64,000 bases of DNA, from contig CACJHI010000001.1 in NCBI GenBank assembly GCA_902593165.1, positions 1 through 64,000 of the forward strand. The letters run 5' to 3'. The DNA comes from an uncultured Bacteroidota bacterium (GTDB lineage Bacteria > Bacteroidota > Bacteroidia > Flavobacteriales > Flavobacteriaceae). Below the pieces are notes generated by a model that was not told the DNA's origin, did not search any database, and saw only the letters and a program-made list of their open reading frames with translations. Position numbers and translations under genes: made by a program. Below are positions 41,088 through 50,337 of this stretch, in pieces; positions within the stretch are counted from its first letter, which is position 1; every line of letters starts with the position of its first letter.

Positions 41088-42285
41088 TTTCTATTTTTTC
41101 GTTTTTAAAAGTTAAAATAAATATAACTAAAACTACTGCTGCAAAAATTGCAGGAATAATCCAAATCTGAGTCCAGTCATGGCCAGGGTCAAGCGCAAAT
41201 TGATCAGTTACCCTTCCAGCTAACCTAAACCCAATAAGCATACCCAAACCATATGTTGCAAGGGCAATTAAACCCTGTGCTGCGCTTTTGTATTTTTCAC
41301 CAGCTTTAAAATCTGTGTAAATCTGTCCTGAAACAAAGAAAAAGTCATAACATATACCATGAAGAACAATTCCAAAAATTAGCATCCATATGTTAGAACC
41401 CGTATCACCAAATGCAAACAAAACATACCTTAAACTCCAAGCAAACATACCCACAATTAAAGTTTTCTTTATACCATATTTGTTTAAAAATAGAGGTAAT
41501 AAAAGAATAAATAATGCCTCAGAAATTTGACCTAAAGTCATTACTCCAGCTGCATTTTTCATTCCCAGTTCATTAAGAAATAAATTAGCATCTTGATAAT
41601 AAAAAGCAAGAGGGATACATATGAGTATAGATGAGATAAAGAATATAAGATATCTAGAGTCATTAAGTAGCCTCAATGCATCAAGACCAAGTATTTCTCT
41701 TATACTAGGACTTTCATTTGTAGCTTTGGGTGGTGTTTTAGGTAAACTAAAGCTAAACAAGCCTAGTGCAACAGATACTATAGCTGCAAGATAGAATGTG
41801 TATTCTAATTTTTGACTTGCTTCCCATCCAACACCATAACTTATTACAAGTCCTGCGACAATCCAACCAATAGTTCCCCAAACTCTAATTTTTGGAAACT
41901 CCTTAGACGGATCTTTCATCTGTCTAAATGCTATAGAGTTTACTAATGCTAAAGTTGGCATATATAAAATCATATAAATTAGAATGTATGGGTAGAATTT
42001 ATCAAATCCAAGTGCAATTGAACACATAAATAAAAGTCCTCCACCTACAATATGAATTAATGCAAGAATCTTTTCAGCATCAAAATATCTATCAGCAATA
42101 AGCCCAATTATAAATGGAGCAATTATTGCTCCCCACGATTGAGTTTCATAAGCTAAAGCAATTTCACCTCCAGATGCGCTAAATGCTTGAGTCAAGAATG
42201 TACCCATAGTAACAAACCAACAACCCCAAATAAAAAATTCGAGGAACATCATAATGCTTAGTTTAGTATTTATAATTTTATTCAT
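41077..42285 (-). CDS. MFS transporter, nucleoside:H+ symporter-like
   Basis: 12-TM protein; MMFLEFFIWGCWFVTMGTFLTQ...APFIIGLIADRYFDAEKILALIHIVGGGLLF. Confidence 0.85.
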   Translation of the reverse strand: MNKIINTKLSIMMFLEFFIWGCWFVTMGTFLTQAFSASGGEIALAYETQSWGAIIAPFIIGLIADRYFDAEKILALIHIVGGGLLFMCSIALGFDKFYPYILIYMILYMPTLALVNSIAFRQMKDPSKEFPKIRVWGTIGWIVAGLVISYGVGWEASQKLEYTFYLAAIVSVALGLFSFSLPKTPPKATNESPSIREILGLDALRLLNDSRYLIFFISSILICIPLAFYYQDANLFLNELGMKNAAGVMTLGQISEALFILLLPLFLNKYGIKKTLIVGMFAWSLRYVLFAFGDTGSNIWMLIFGIVLHGICYDFFFVSGQIYTDFKAGEKYKSAAQGLIALATYGLGMLIGFRLAGRVTDQFALDPGHDWTQIWIIPAIFAAVVLVIFILTFKNEKIEIEK

Positions 42286-42291
42286 AATGAT

Positions 42292-43242
42292 TTAAATAGA
42301 TTGTCCAACTTTTATTAATAAATCTCTAGTAGCAATTATTCCATCTTCTTCAGACAGTCTATCACCTTCATATTCAACTCCAATATAACCAGTGTATCCA
42401 AAGCTTTTCACAATCTTTAACATTCTAGTGTAATCTATAGTTTTTTCATCACCATTTTCATCAAAATCATTAGATTTTGCACTTACAGCGAATGCTTTTG
42501 GCATCATCTCTTCAACCCCTTTGTAAAAGTCATACATGGTTTCGCAAGTCCCATCAAAGACAGATCCATAACCTTCATCAGCCATACAGAAATTTCCAAA
42601 ATCTGGAAGAGTTCCAACATTTTCCATATCTACACCATTTATTGCATTCATAAGCTCAGGAATATTTGAAGTGATTCTTCCATGATTTTCAACTATCACG
42701 TTAAGGCCTGAACCTTTCGCATGCTCTCCTAGCTTACCAAGACTATCTATTGAAAGTGCTTTCCATGTTTCAACATCTTTTGATCCATAAAGATTTAGTC
42801 TTACTGATGAACAATTCATCTCTGCAGCTGCATCAATCCATAATTTATGATTATCGACGGCTTGTAATCTTACACCTTGATTCTCATCTGCGAGATCCCC
42901 TTCCTCATCAATCATAATAAGCACATTCTCTACACCATTATCAGATGCAAGTTGATTACTTTGTTTAATAAAATTTTTAATACTAGATGATTTATCATTA
43001 CTTAACATTACATCATCATATAATTGATTTACATATTCTAGACCGGTAAACCCAAGATTTTTTGATTTTTCAGCAAATAAATAAGGAGATATTTCTCCGC
43101 CTTGAATTGCCTTGTGTAATGACCATTGAGCAAGTGATAACTTAAAAAAAATTTCTTTTTGAGGTTGGCATGAGATATATCCCAAAGAGGATATTCCTAG
43201 TGCTCCTGTTGAAGCTAGTCTGATAAATTCTTTCCTTTTCAT
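42292..43242 (-). CDS. TIM-barrel sugar isomerase/epimerase-like lipoprotein
   Basis: Signal peptide with lipobox-like YISC; LAQWSLHKAIQGGEISPYLFAEKSKNLGFTGLEYVNQLY...VENHGRITSNI...GYIGVEYEGDRLSE. Confidence 0.85.
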   Translation of the reverse strand: MKRKEFIRLASTGALGISSLGYISCQPQKEIFFKLSLAQWSLHKAIQGGEISPYLFAEKSKNLGFTGLEYVNQLYDDVMLSNDKSSSIKNFIKQSNQLASDNGVENVLIMIDEEGDLADENQGVRLQAVDNHKLWIDAAAEMNCSSVRLNLYGSKDVETWKALSIDSLGKLGEHAKGSGLNVIVENHGRITSNIPELMNAINGVDMENVGTLPDFGNFCMADEGYGSVFDGTCETMYDFYKGVEEMMPKAFAVSAKSNDFDENGDEKTIDYTRMLKIVKSFGYTGYIGVEYEGDRLSEEDGIIATRDLLIKVGQSI

Positions 43243-43274
43243 ATTAAGTGGTTTTATATACTATAAATATAAAT

Positions 43275-43332
43275 TTAAATAATTAATTATGATTTAAATT
43301 ATTTAATGTTAAATTAGAATTGATTTCTAATT
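43275..43332. promoter_or_regulatory. Two inverted repeats in the divergent intergenic region (candidate operators)
   Basis: TTAAATAATT-N12-AATTATTTAA (43275-43306) and AATTAGAA-N5-TTCTAATT (43312-43332), just before the GMC ATG. Confidence 0.35.
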
Positions 43333-43339
43333 AAATAAT

Positions 43340-45052
43340 ATGGATAATACATTTGATGCTATTGTTGTTGGAACAGGTATAAGTGGTGGATGGGCAGCTA
43401 AAGAACTAACTGAAAAAGGACTAAAAACTCTCGTGTTGGAACGTGGAAGAATGATTAATCATATAGATGATTATCATACTGCTAATATGGATCCATGGGA
43501 TTTCAAAGGTGGTGACACTATTACTCAAGATGCTTATAAAAGACAACCAAAGCAGAGTAGGACTGGATATGTAAATAAGGAGTCATCTAGACACTTTTTT
43601 GTTGATGATTTAGAACATCCATATAATGATGAAGAAAATAAATTTAACTGGATAAGAGGTTATCATGTTGGAGGAAGATCTTTAACATGGGGTAGACACA
43701 CATATAGATTAAGTGAATTTGATTTTGAGGCTAATTTAAAAGATGGGGTTGCTGTTGACTGGCCAATAAGATATAAAGATATTTCTCCATGGTATGATTA
43801 TGTTGAGCAATACATTGGAGTTCAAGGACGATATGAGGGCCTACCGCAGTTTCCAGATGGAAAATTTCTAAAACCATTTGAATTAAATGTTTTAGAACAA
43901 CATATGCGTGAGAGTATTTCTAAGAACTTTAATGATGGAAGAATACTTTCAAATGCTCGAACTGCTCACATTACAGAAGGAACAAAACCAGGGCTAGGGA
44001 GAGTTACATGTCAATATAGAAATAGATGTATGCGAGGGTGCCCTTATGGAGCATATTTTAGTAGTAATTCGTCAACATTACCAGCTGCAGAAGCAACAGG
44101 GAATATGACATTGATGCCAAATTCAATTGTTCATGAGATAATTTATGACGAGGATAAAAATAGAGCAAAAGGTGTTAGAGTAATTGATGCTGAAAATAAT
44201 AAATCCTATGAGTATTTTGCCAAAGTAATTTTTTTATGCTCATCAGCAATTGCATCAACATCTATATTAATGCAGTCCAAATCCAATAGATTTCCTAATG
44301 GTATGGGAAATGATTCTGGTGAGCTTGGCCATAATCTTATGGATCACCATTTCCAAACTGGTGCTTACGGAACATTTGAAGGATTTAAAAATAAAACTAC
44401 TTATGGAAGAAAGCCAGCAGGATTCTTTATTCCTAGATTTAGAAATATCGGAGGCAACACTAATAGAAAAGACTTCATCAGAGGATATGGTTATCAAGGT
44501 GGAGCATCAAGAGGCTCAAAAAGTATTGCAAATAGCAAAGAGGAACTCGCAGCATATGGAAAAAGATTTAAGGAAATTATTGTCCAGGAAGGTGAGTGGT
44601 CTGGATCAATGGGTGCTTTTGGTGAAATTTTACCATATCATGATAATCGAATGTCTTTAAATTATGATAAACTTGACAAATGGGGGCTTCCTACGGTTAC
44701 GTTTAATGCAACAATTAGAGAGAACGAAATAGCAATGAGAAAAGATATGAAACAACAAGCAGTTGAAATGCTTGAAAGATCTGGTTTTAAAAATGTAGTT
44801 GGAACAGGGTCTGATGATAACTATGTTTTTGGAAATGGAATTCATGAGATGGGTACTGCTAGAATGGGAAGAGATCCTAAAACATCTGTTTTAAATGGAA
44901 ATAATCAAATTCATAGTGTTAAAAATGTATATGTAACGGATGGCGCATGTATGACATCAGCAGGAAATCAAAATCCTTCAATAACTTATATGGCCTTGAC
45001 AGCAAGAGCTGCAAATCATGCCGTAGAAGAATTAAACAAACAAAATATATAA
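43340..45052 (+). CDS. GMC family oxidoreductase (FAD-dependent sugar/gluconate dehydrogenase large subunit-like)
   Basis: FDAIVVGTGISGGWAAKELTEKGLKTLVLERG...RGYHVGGRSLTWGRHTYR...GNGIHEMGTARMGRDPKTSVL...NVYVTDGACMTSAGNQNPSITYMALTARAA. Confidence 0.93.
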   Translation: MDNTFDAIVVGTGISGGWAAKELTEKGLKTLVLERGRMINHIDDYHTANMDPWDFKGGDTITQDAYKRQPKQSRTGYVNKESSRHFFVDDLEHPYNDEENKFNWIRGYHVGGRSLTWGRHTYRLSEFDFEANLKDGVAVDWPIRYKDISPWYDYVEQYIGVQGRYEGLPQFPDGKFLKPFELNVLEQHMRESISKNFNDGRILSNARTAHITEGTKPGLGRVTCQYRNRCMRGCPYGAYFSSNSSTLPAAEATGNMTLMPNSIVHEIIYDEDKNRAKGVRVIDAENNKSYEYFAKVIFLCSSAIASTSILMQSKSNRFPNGMGNDSGELGHNLMDHHFQTGAYGTFEGFKNKTTYGRKPAGFFIPRFRNIGGNTNRKDFIRGYGYQGGASRGSKSIANSKEELAAYGKRFKEIIVQEGEWSGSMGAFGEILPYHDNRMSLNYDKLDKWGLPTVTFNATIRENEIAMRKDMKQQAVEMLERSGFKNVVGTGSDDNYVFGNGIHEMGTARMGRDPKTSVLNGNNQIHSVKNVYVTDGACMTSAGNQNPSITYMALTARAANHAVEELNKQNI

Positions 45053-45054
45053 AT

Positions 45055-45600
45055 ATGAATAGAAGAGAGGCAATAAAAAACATCAGTATTTCTTTTGGTT
45101 CAATAACTCTGTCAACAGGTGTATTGAGTATGATTCAGTCATGTCAAACAGACAATATTGATTGGTCTCCTGATTACTTCAAAAAAAATCAAATCAATTT
45201 TATAGATAGGATATTTGAAATAATTATTCCAGAGACTGATACACCAGGTGCTATTTCATTAAATCTTTCAAGATTTGTAGATGCCTATATTTCTAGAAAT
45301 GTTCCAAAAGAAAATCAAAATGAATTGAATGCAGGAATAAATGAATTTATTGATGTGATATTAAAAAATGAGAATAAAAGAAGAATTAATGAAATAGATA
45401 GTGTTTCACTTGAGAAACATTTATCTAATCATTTAGATTCTGAAAGCTATATAGATTCTGATGGAAATAATTATTCTCAGCTTTGTGGTTTATTCAGAGA
45501 AATGTCTGTAAGAGCATATAAGTTATCTGAATATGTAATGACAAATAAGCTAGGTTATGTCCCAATACCTGGATATTATGATGGAAATGTTGATGTTTAA
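45055..45600 (+). CDS. Gluconate 2-dehydrogenase subunit 3 family protein (small subunit, Tat/lipoprotein-like signal)
   Basis: MNRREAIKNISISFGSITLSTGVLSMIQSC; FIDRIFEIIIPETDTPGAISLNLSRFVDAYI. Start reassigned from the 44947 ORF-track start to the ATG after the GMC stop. Confidence 0.88.
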   Translation: MNRREAIKNISISFGSITLSTGVLSMIQSCQTDNIDWSPDYFKKNQINFIDRIFEIIIPETDTPGAISLNLSRFVDAYISRNVPKENQNELNAGINEFIDVILKNENKRRINEIDSVSLEKHLSNHLDSESYIDSDGNNYSQLCGLFREMSVRAYKLSEYVMTNKLGYVPIPGYYDGNVDV

Positions 45601-46094
45601 GTTACTATAAACTCACCCATCATTAGTTGATAATGACCTGGAAAAGAACATATAAAAACATAAGTACCAGGTTCAGGGGCGTCAAAAGTAATTGTATCAC
45701 TTTCACCACCACCTAGCATTTTGGTGTAGGCTATCTCATTATCACCTTCAGGAATATATTCAGAGTTTCTTGCACCTGCTGCTCTTAGTGCATACTCATT
45801 TACATCAACATCTTTTTTTATTAATACAAAATTATGACCCATTGAGCTGGCTGGGAACCTTCCATTATGGTTGAGTGTAAGTGTTACTTTTTGATTAGCA
45901 TTTACTCTAATAATTTTTTTATCAAATTTCATTTGATCATTTGAATTAAGAATAACATTATTAGACATTGTATTACTTTGGACAGAAGTAGCCTCTTCTT
46001 TTACTCTTTCGTATTGAAATTTTTCTTTTGTATTATTTGAATTATTACATGACATTATGAATAATGACAAAAATAAAATCGATTTGATCCTCAT
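45597..46094 (-). CDS. Azurin-type blue copper lipoprotein
   Basis: Lipobox FIMSC; MKFDKKIIRVNANQKVTLTLNHNGRFPASSMGHNFVLI; copper-loop CSFPGHYQLMMGEF with Cys, His and Met ligands. Confidence 0.93.
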   Translation of the reverse strand: MRIKSILFLSLFIMSCNNSNNTKEKFQYERVKEEATSVQSNTMSNNVILNSNDQMKFDKKIIRVNANQKVTLTLNHNGRFPASSMGHNFVLIKKDVDVNEYALRAAGARNSEYIPEGDNEIAYTKMLGGGESDTITFDAPEPGTYVFICSFPGHYQLMMGEFIVT

Positions 46095-46109
46095 GGTTTA
46101 AGATTTTTC

Positions 46110-46117
46110 CAAATTTA
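46110..46117 (-). promoter_or_regulatory. Putative promoter -7 box TAAATTTG upstream of azurin
   Basis: TAnnTTTG match on the minus strand, 15 nt upstream of the ATG; no clear -33 TTG. Confidence 0.35.
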
Positions 46118-46170
46118 TTACAGAAAATTTAAAATCACTATAATATTTTATTATTATTTGTTATTGATGA

Positions 46171-47061
46171 TTAGGCATTCTTATTCTTCATCGAGACTAA
46201 GTATACTCCAATAAATACGAGAATACACGATAGAATTTTGGTAGTGTCAAGTGTGTCATTACCCGTAATTAAGGCAAAAATTATTGTAATTATAGGCTGA
46301 AGATAGATAAATGAACCAACTGTAGTCGGGGATAAAGTCTTTAATGCATAAATATTAAATAAATACGTCAAGAAAGTAGTGCCAATTACTACATACATCA
46401 TTCTCCAAATAGCAAACCAGGGAAGGTCAGACCAATTAACTTCTAAAAATTGATTATAAGTAATTGGAGCTGATAGAATTAATCCAATTAAGAATAACCA
46501 CTTCATTATAGTAAAAATATTATACTTATTTATTAAAGGCTTAAGAATTACAAGATATCCTGCATATGCTGATGCATTTAAAAGAAAAAGAGAGTTTCCT
46601 AGTGGAATATTTGGAGCATTTATTCCAGTTTTACTACTATTTAATATCAAAAAAATTGCACCAGAAAAACCAATACAAATTCCAATTATTTTCTTTAGAG
46701 TGACTCTCTCCTTTAAGAAAAAATAGGACAGGATTAAAACTAAAACTGGAGAAAGTGTAATTATAACTCCACTATTTATAGGAGTTGATAGTTCAAGACC
46801 TCTAAAAAAGGCTAACATATTTGTACACATACCCAATATTGAAGCAAATACAATCTTTATAAAATCTTTTGATTCAATTTTTTCACTTGGTGTGAATAGA
46901 CTAATTAACCAGAATATTGAAGTAGCCCCTAGTAGTCTTAACATTATAAATCCAGATGATCCAATATAGATCGGCATTACCTCTTTAGCTACAGTATGAT
47001 TAATTCCATATATACTTGTTGCTAAGAATGCTGCAATTAGAGCTAAATATCTTTTATCCAT
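46171..47061 (-). CDS. EamA/DMT family transporter
   Basis: 10-TM protein; MDKRYLALIAAFLATSIYGINHTVAKEVMP...SPVLVLILSYFFLKERVTLKKIIGICIGFSGAIFL. Internal ATG at 47061 preferred, since the ORF-track start runs into the divergent gene. Confidence 0.87.
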   Translation of the reverse strand: MDKRYLALIAAFLATSIYGINHTVAKEVMPIYIGSSGFIMLRLLGATSIFWLISLFTPSEKIESKDFIKIVFASILGMCTNMLAFFRGLELSTPINSGVIITLSPVLVLILSYFFLKERVTLKKIIGICIGFSGAIFLILNSSKTGINAPNIPLGNSLFLLNASAYAGYLVILKPLINKYNIFTIMKWLFLIGLILSAPITYNQFLEVNWSDLPWFAIWRMMYVVIGTTFLTYLFNIYALKTLSPTTVGSFIYLQPIITIIFALITGNDTLDTTKILSCILVFIGVYLVSMKNKNA

Positions 47062-47124
47062 TTCTAAATTATCCAACAAAGAAAATGATTTTAAAAGAAT
47101 CATAAAGCTAATTCCGAATATCTT

Positions 47125-47132
47125 TATCTTTG
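47125..47132 (+). promoter_or_regulatory. Putative promoter -7 box TATCTTTG upstream of the trans-sulfuration gene
   Basis: TAnnTTTG match 17 nt upstream of the ATG at 47150; no clear -33 TTG. Confidence 0.35.
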
Positions 47133-47149
47133 CACTAATGAAGAAAAAA

Positions 47150-48289
47150 ATGAAGTTTAATACCAAGGCAATACATGGAGGTCAGATTCTGGATCCTGCA
47201 TATGGATCTGTAATGACTCCAATATATCAAACATCAACTTATGCTCAGTCGTCTCCAGGTAAGCATAAAGGTTATGAGTACAGTAGAACTCATAATCCTA
47301 CAAGAACAAATTTTGAAAGAGCTATTGCTTCTCTAGAAAATGCTGAACATGGCTTAGCATTTGCATCAGGTCTAGCCGCTATCGATGCTATTATAAAGAC
47401 TTTGAGCCCAGGTGATGAAATAATTTCTACCAATGATCTATATGGAGGAAGCTACAGACTATTCAAGCAAATTTTCGAGAAGTATGAGTTGAAATTTCAT
47501 TTTGTAAATATGGAAGATTTAACTTCTGTTGAAGAAAAGATAAATTCTAAAACTAAACTTATATGGGTTGAAACTCCAACCAATCCAATGATGAATGTAG
47601 TTGATATCAAATCGATGTCAACTTTAGCTAAGAAAAATAATATTTTACTTTGTGTTGATAATACTTTTGCTACTCCATATATTCAGAGGCCACTAGATTT
47701 AGGAGCTGATATAGTAATGCATTCTGCAACAAAATATATTGCAGGTCATAGTGATGTTGTAATTGGGGCATTGGCTTTAAATGATGAAAATCTTTATAAA
47801 AAATTATCCTTTATTCAAAATGCTTCAGGGGCAACTCCAGGACCAATGGACTGCTTTCTTACTTTAAGAGGAATAAAAACTCTTCATCTAAGAATGCAAA
47901 GACATTCTGAAAATGCAGAAAGGATAGCAATGTTTCTAAAAGGCCATAATAAAATTTCAAATGTATTCTGGGCAGGATTTAAAGATCATAAAAATTATAA
48001 TATTGCGAAAAGTCAGATGAATGGTTTCGGTGGAATGGTCTCATTTATTCCTATTGATAATACTTTTGAAACATCAAGAAAAATAGCTGAAAATCTTAAA
48101 TTGTTTACACTTGCTGAGTCCCTTGGTGGAGTAGAAAGCTTGTGTTGTCATCCTGCTAGTATGACACATGCATCTATACCTCCAGAGGAAAGAAAAAAAT
48201 CAGGATTAGTTGAATCGCTTCTTAGACTTAGTGTTGGTATCGAAGATGTAGATGACTTAATTGATGATTTAAATAATGCTATAGGATAA
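47150..48289 (+). CDS. metB: Cystathionine gamma-synthase/lyase (Cys/Met metabolism PLP enzyme)
   Basis: FNTKAIHGGQILDPAYGSVMTPIYQTSTYAQ...YEYSRTHNPTR...VMHSATKYIAGHSDVVIGAL. ATG at 47150 favoured over 47138. Confidence 0.9.
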   Translation: MKFNTKAIHGGQILDPAYGSVMTPIYQTSTYAQSSPGKHKGYEYSRTHNPTRTNFERAIASLENAEHGLAFASGLAAIDAIIKTLSPGDEIISTNDLYGGSYRLFKQIFEKYELKFHFVNMEDLTSVEEKINSKTKLIWVETPTNPMMNVVDIKSMSTLAKKNNILLCVDNTFATPYIQRPLDLGADIVMHSATKYIAGHSDVVIGALALNDENLYKKLSFIQNASGATPGPMDCFLTLRGIKTLHLRMQRHSENAERIAMFLKGHNKISNVFWAGFKDHKNYNIAKSQMNGFGGMVSFIPIDNTFETSRKIAENLKLFTLAESLGGVESLCCHPASMTHASIPPEERKKSGLVESLLRLSVGIEDVDDLIDDLNNAIG

Positions 48290-48294
48290 TATTC

Positions 48295-49062
48295 ATGGAG
48301 ATCCCAAAAGACAAAAAAATATATTTTAGTTCAGATAATCATCTTGGATTACCTTCACTAAAGGAAAGTCATGATAGAGAAAAGATTTTTGTCAAATGGC
48401 TAGACTCAATTAAGCATGACGCTGAGATTATTTTTTTATTAGGAGACTTATTTGACTTTTGGTTTGAATATAAAGAGGCCGTTCCTAGGGGTTTTACTCG
48501 TTCTTTGGGAAAACTAGCTGAATTATCAGATATGGGAATAAAAATATATTTTTTTGTAGGTAATCATGACTATTGGATGACTGACTATTTTGAAGAGGAA
48601 CTAAATATTAAGGTTTTTAAATCACCTGAGCTTTTTATTTTTAATTCGAAATCTTTTTTTATTGGTCATGGAGATGGGCTAGGACCAGGTGACTATGGAT
48701 ATAAAAGAATGAAATTTATTCTTTCAAATCCTTTTTTCATATGGTTATACAGATTAATACACCCAGATATTGGGATTAAACTTGGAAAATATTTATCTCA
48801 ACAGAATAAACTTATTTCAGGTTCAGAGGATATTGACTTCAGAGGAGAGGATAAGGAGTGGCTAATACAATATTGTCTAAAAAAATTATCAAAAGAACAC
48901 ATTGATTACTTCATCTTTGGTCATCGTCATTTGCCAATTGTCCATCAACTTAAAACAAAGTCAAAATACATAAATTTAGGTGATTGGATCACTCACTTCA
49001 CATACGGTGTTTTTGATGGTAAAACTTTTACTTTAAGAAATTTTTTAAAAAAAAATGATTGA
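48295..49062 (+). CDS. lpxH: UDP-2,3-diacylglucosamine diphosphatase
   Basis: KIYFSSDNHLGLP...IFLLGDLFDFWFEYK...FVGNHDYW...FFIGHGDGLGPGD...FGHRHLP. Confidence 0.9.
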   Translation: MEIPKDKKIYFSSDNHLGLPSLKESHDREKIFVKWLDSIKHDAEIIFLLGDLFDFWFEYKEAVPRGFTRSLGKLAELSDMGIKIYFFVGNHDYWMTDYFEEELNIKVFKSPELFIFNSKSFFIGHGDGLGPGDYGYKRMKFILSNPFFIWLYRLIHPDIGIKLGKYLSQQNKLISGSEDIDFRGEDKEWLIQYCLKKLSKEHIDYFIFGHRHLPIVHQLKTKSKYINLGDWITHFTYGVFDGKTFTLRNFLKKND

Positions 49063-50251
49063 GTCACAAAAATCAAATTTTGAAAGAACTGTTCTTGTAG
49101 GTGTAATTAATGATTCTCAAAGCGAGGAAAAACTTAATGAGTTTCTCAAGGAATTAGAATTTTTATCTGTTACAGCTGGGGGTAAAGTATTAAGAAAATT
49201 TAAACAAAGAATAAAAACACCTAATCCAAAGACATTTATTGGAAAAGGAAAAATTGATGAAATTCAAAACTACATTAAAGAAAATGATGTCTCTATTGTC
49301 GTTTTTGATGATGAACTTTCACCTACACAACAATCAAATATTGAAAGACTTCTAAAGTGTAAAATCCTAGATAGAACTGCACTCATTCTTGATATTTTTG
49401 CACAAAGAGCTAAGACAAGTTATGCTAAGACTCAAGTTGAATTAGCTCAATATGAATACCTTCTCCCTAGACTTAAAGGACTTTGGACCCACCTCGAAAG
49501 ACAAAAGGGGGGGATTGGAATGAGAGGTCCTGGTGAAACTGAAATTGAGACTGATAGAAGAATAGTTAGAGATAAAATTTCTCTATTAAAAAAGAAAATT
49601 TCTACTATTGATAAGCAAATGAAAGTTCAAAGAGGAAACCGAGGGTCTCTAGTACGAGTTGCTTTGGTTGGATATACTAACGTAGGAAAATCAACAATTA
49701 TGAATATGCTCTCAAAAAGTAAAGTTTTTGCAGAAGATAAGTTATTTGCAACTTTAGATACCACAGTTAGAAAGGTTGTTATTAACACATTACCTTTCCT
49801 TCTTACTGACACTGTTGGTTTTATAAGAAAACTTCCAACTCAGCTTATTGAATCGTTTAAAAGTACATTAGAGGAAGTAAAAGACGCAGACATACTTTTA
49901 CATATAGTGGACATCTCTCATCCTAGTTTTGAGGATCATATATTATCTGTAGATAAAATTTTAAGTGAAATTAATTGTCACAACAAGTATAACTTGATGA
50001 TATTTAATAAAATTGATAATTATAAAAAAAGTGATTTTAATGATTCTTCTTCAAATAATGGTCACTTTTCCTTGATGCAATGGAGAAATACGTGGATGAA
50101 TAAAACAAATGGTAAAGCATTATTCATTTCTGCAAAAAATAAAACTAACTTTGATAATCTTAGGAAGGAAATATATGAAATAGTAAAAAATGTTGATATG
50201 AGTCACTATCCTAAAAACGACTATTTATACCCCGAATATTTTTCTAAGTGA
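49055..50251 (+). CDS. hflX: GTPase HflX
   Basis: LDRTALILDIFAQRAKTSYAKTQVELAQYEYLLPRLKGLWTHLERQKGGIGMRGPGETEIETDRR; VALVGYTNVGKST. Confidence 0.95.
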   Translation: MIESQKSNFERTVLVGVINDSQSEEKLNEFLKELEFLSVTAGGKVLRKFKQRIKTPNPKTFIGKGKIDEIQNYIKENDVSIVVFDDELSPTQQSNIERLLKCKILDRTALILDIFAQRAKTSYAKTQVELAQYEYLLPRLKGLWTHLERQKGGIGMRGPGETEIETDRRIVRDKISLLKKKISTIDKQMKVQRGNRGSLVRVALVGYTNVGKSTIMNMLSKSKVFAEDKLFATLDTTVRKVVINTLPFLLTDTVGFIRKLPTQLIESFKSTLEEVKDADILLHIVDISHPSFEDHILSVDKILSEINCHNKYNLMIFNKIDNYKKSDFNDSSSNNGHFSLMQWRNTWMNKTNGKALFISAKNKTNFDNLRKEIYEIVKNVDMSHYPKNDYLYPEYFSK

Positions 50252-50337
50252 AATTTTGACTTACCCCCAATTTAACCAATTATTAACAGGGTTTTTACTA
50301 ATAAATTTTGAAATTTGAATAAATCAATTCAGTAATC

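Noticed and set aside
44298-44660. 120-aa ORF in another frame inside the GMC dehydrogenase gene
   Set aside because: Lies wholly within a strongly conserved CDS; composition looks like frame-shifted coding sequence.
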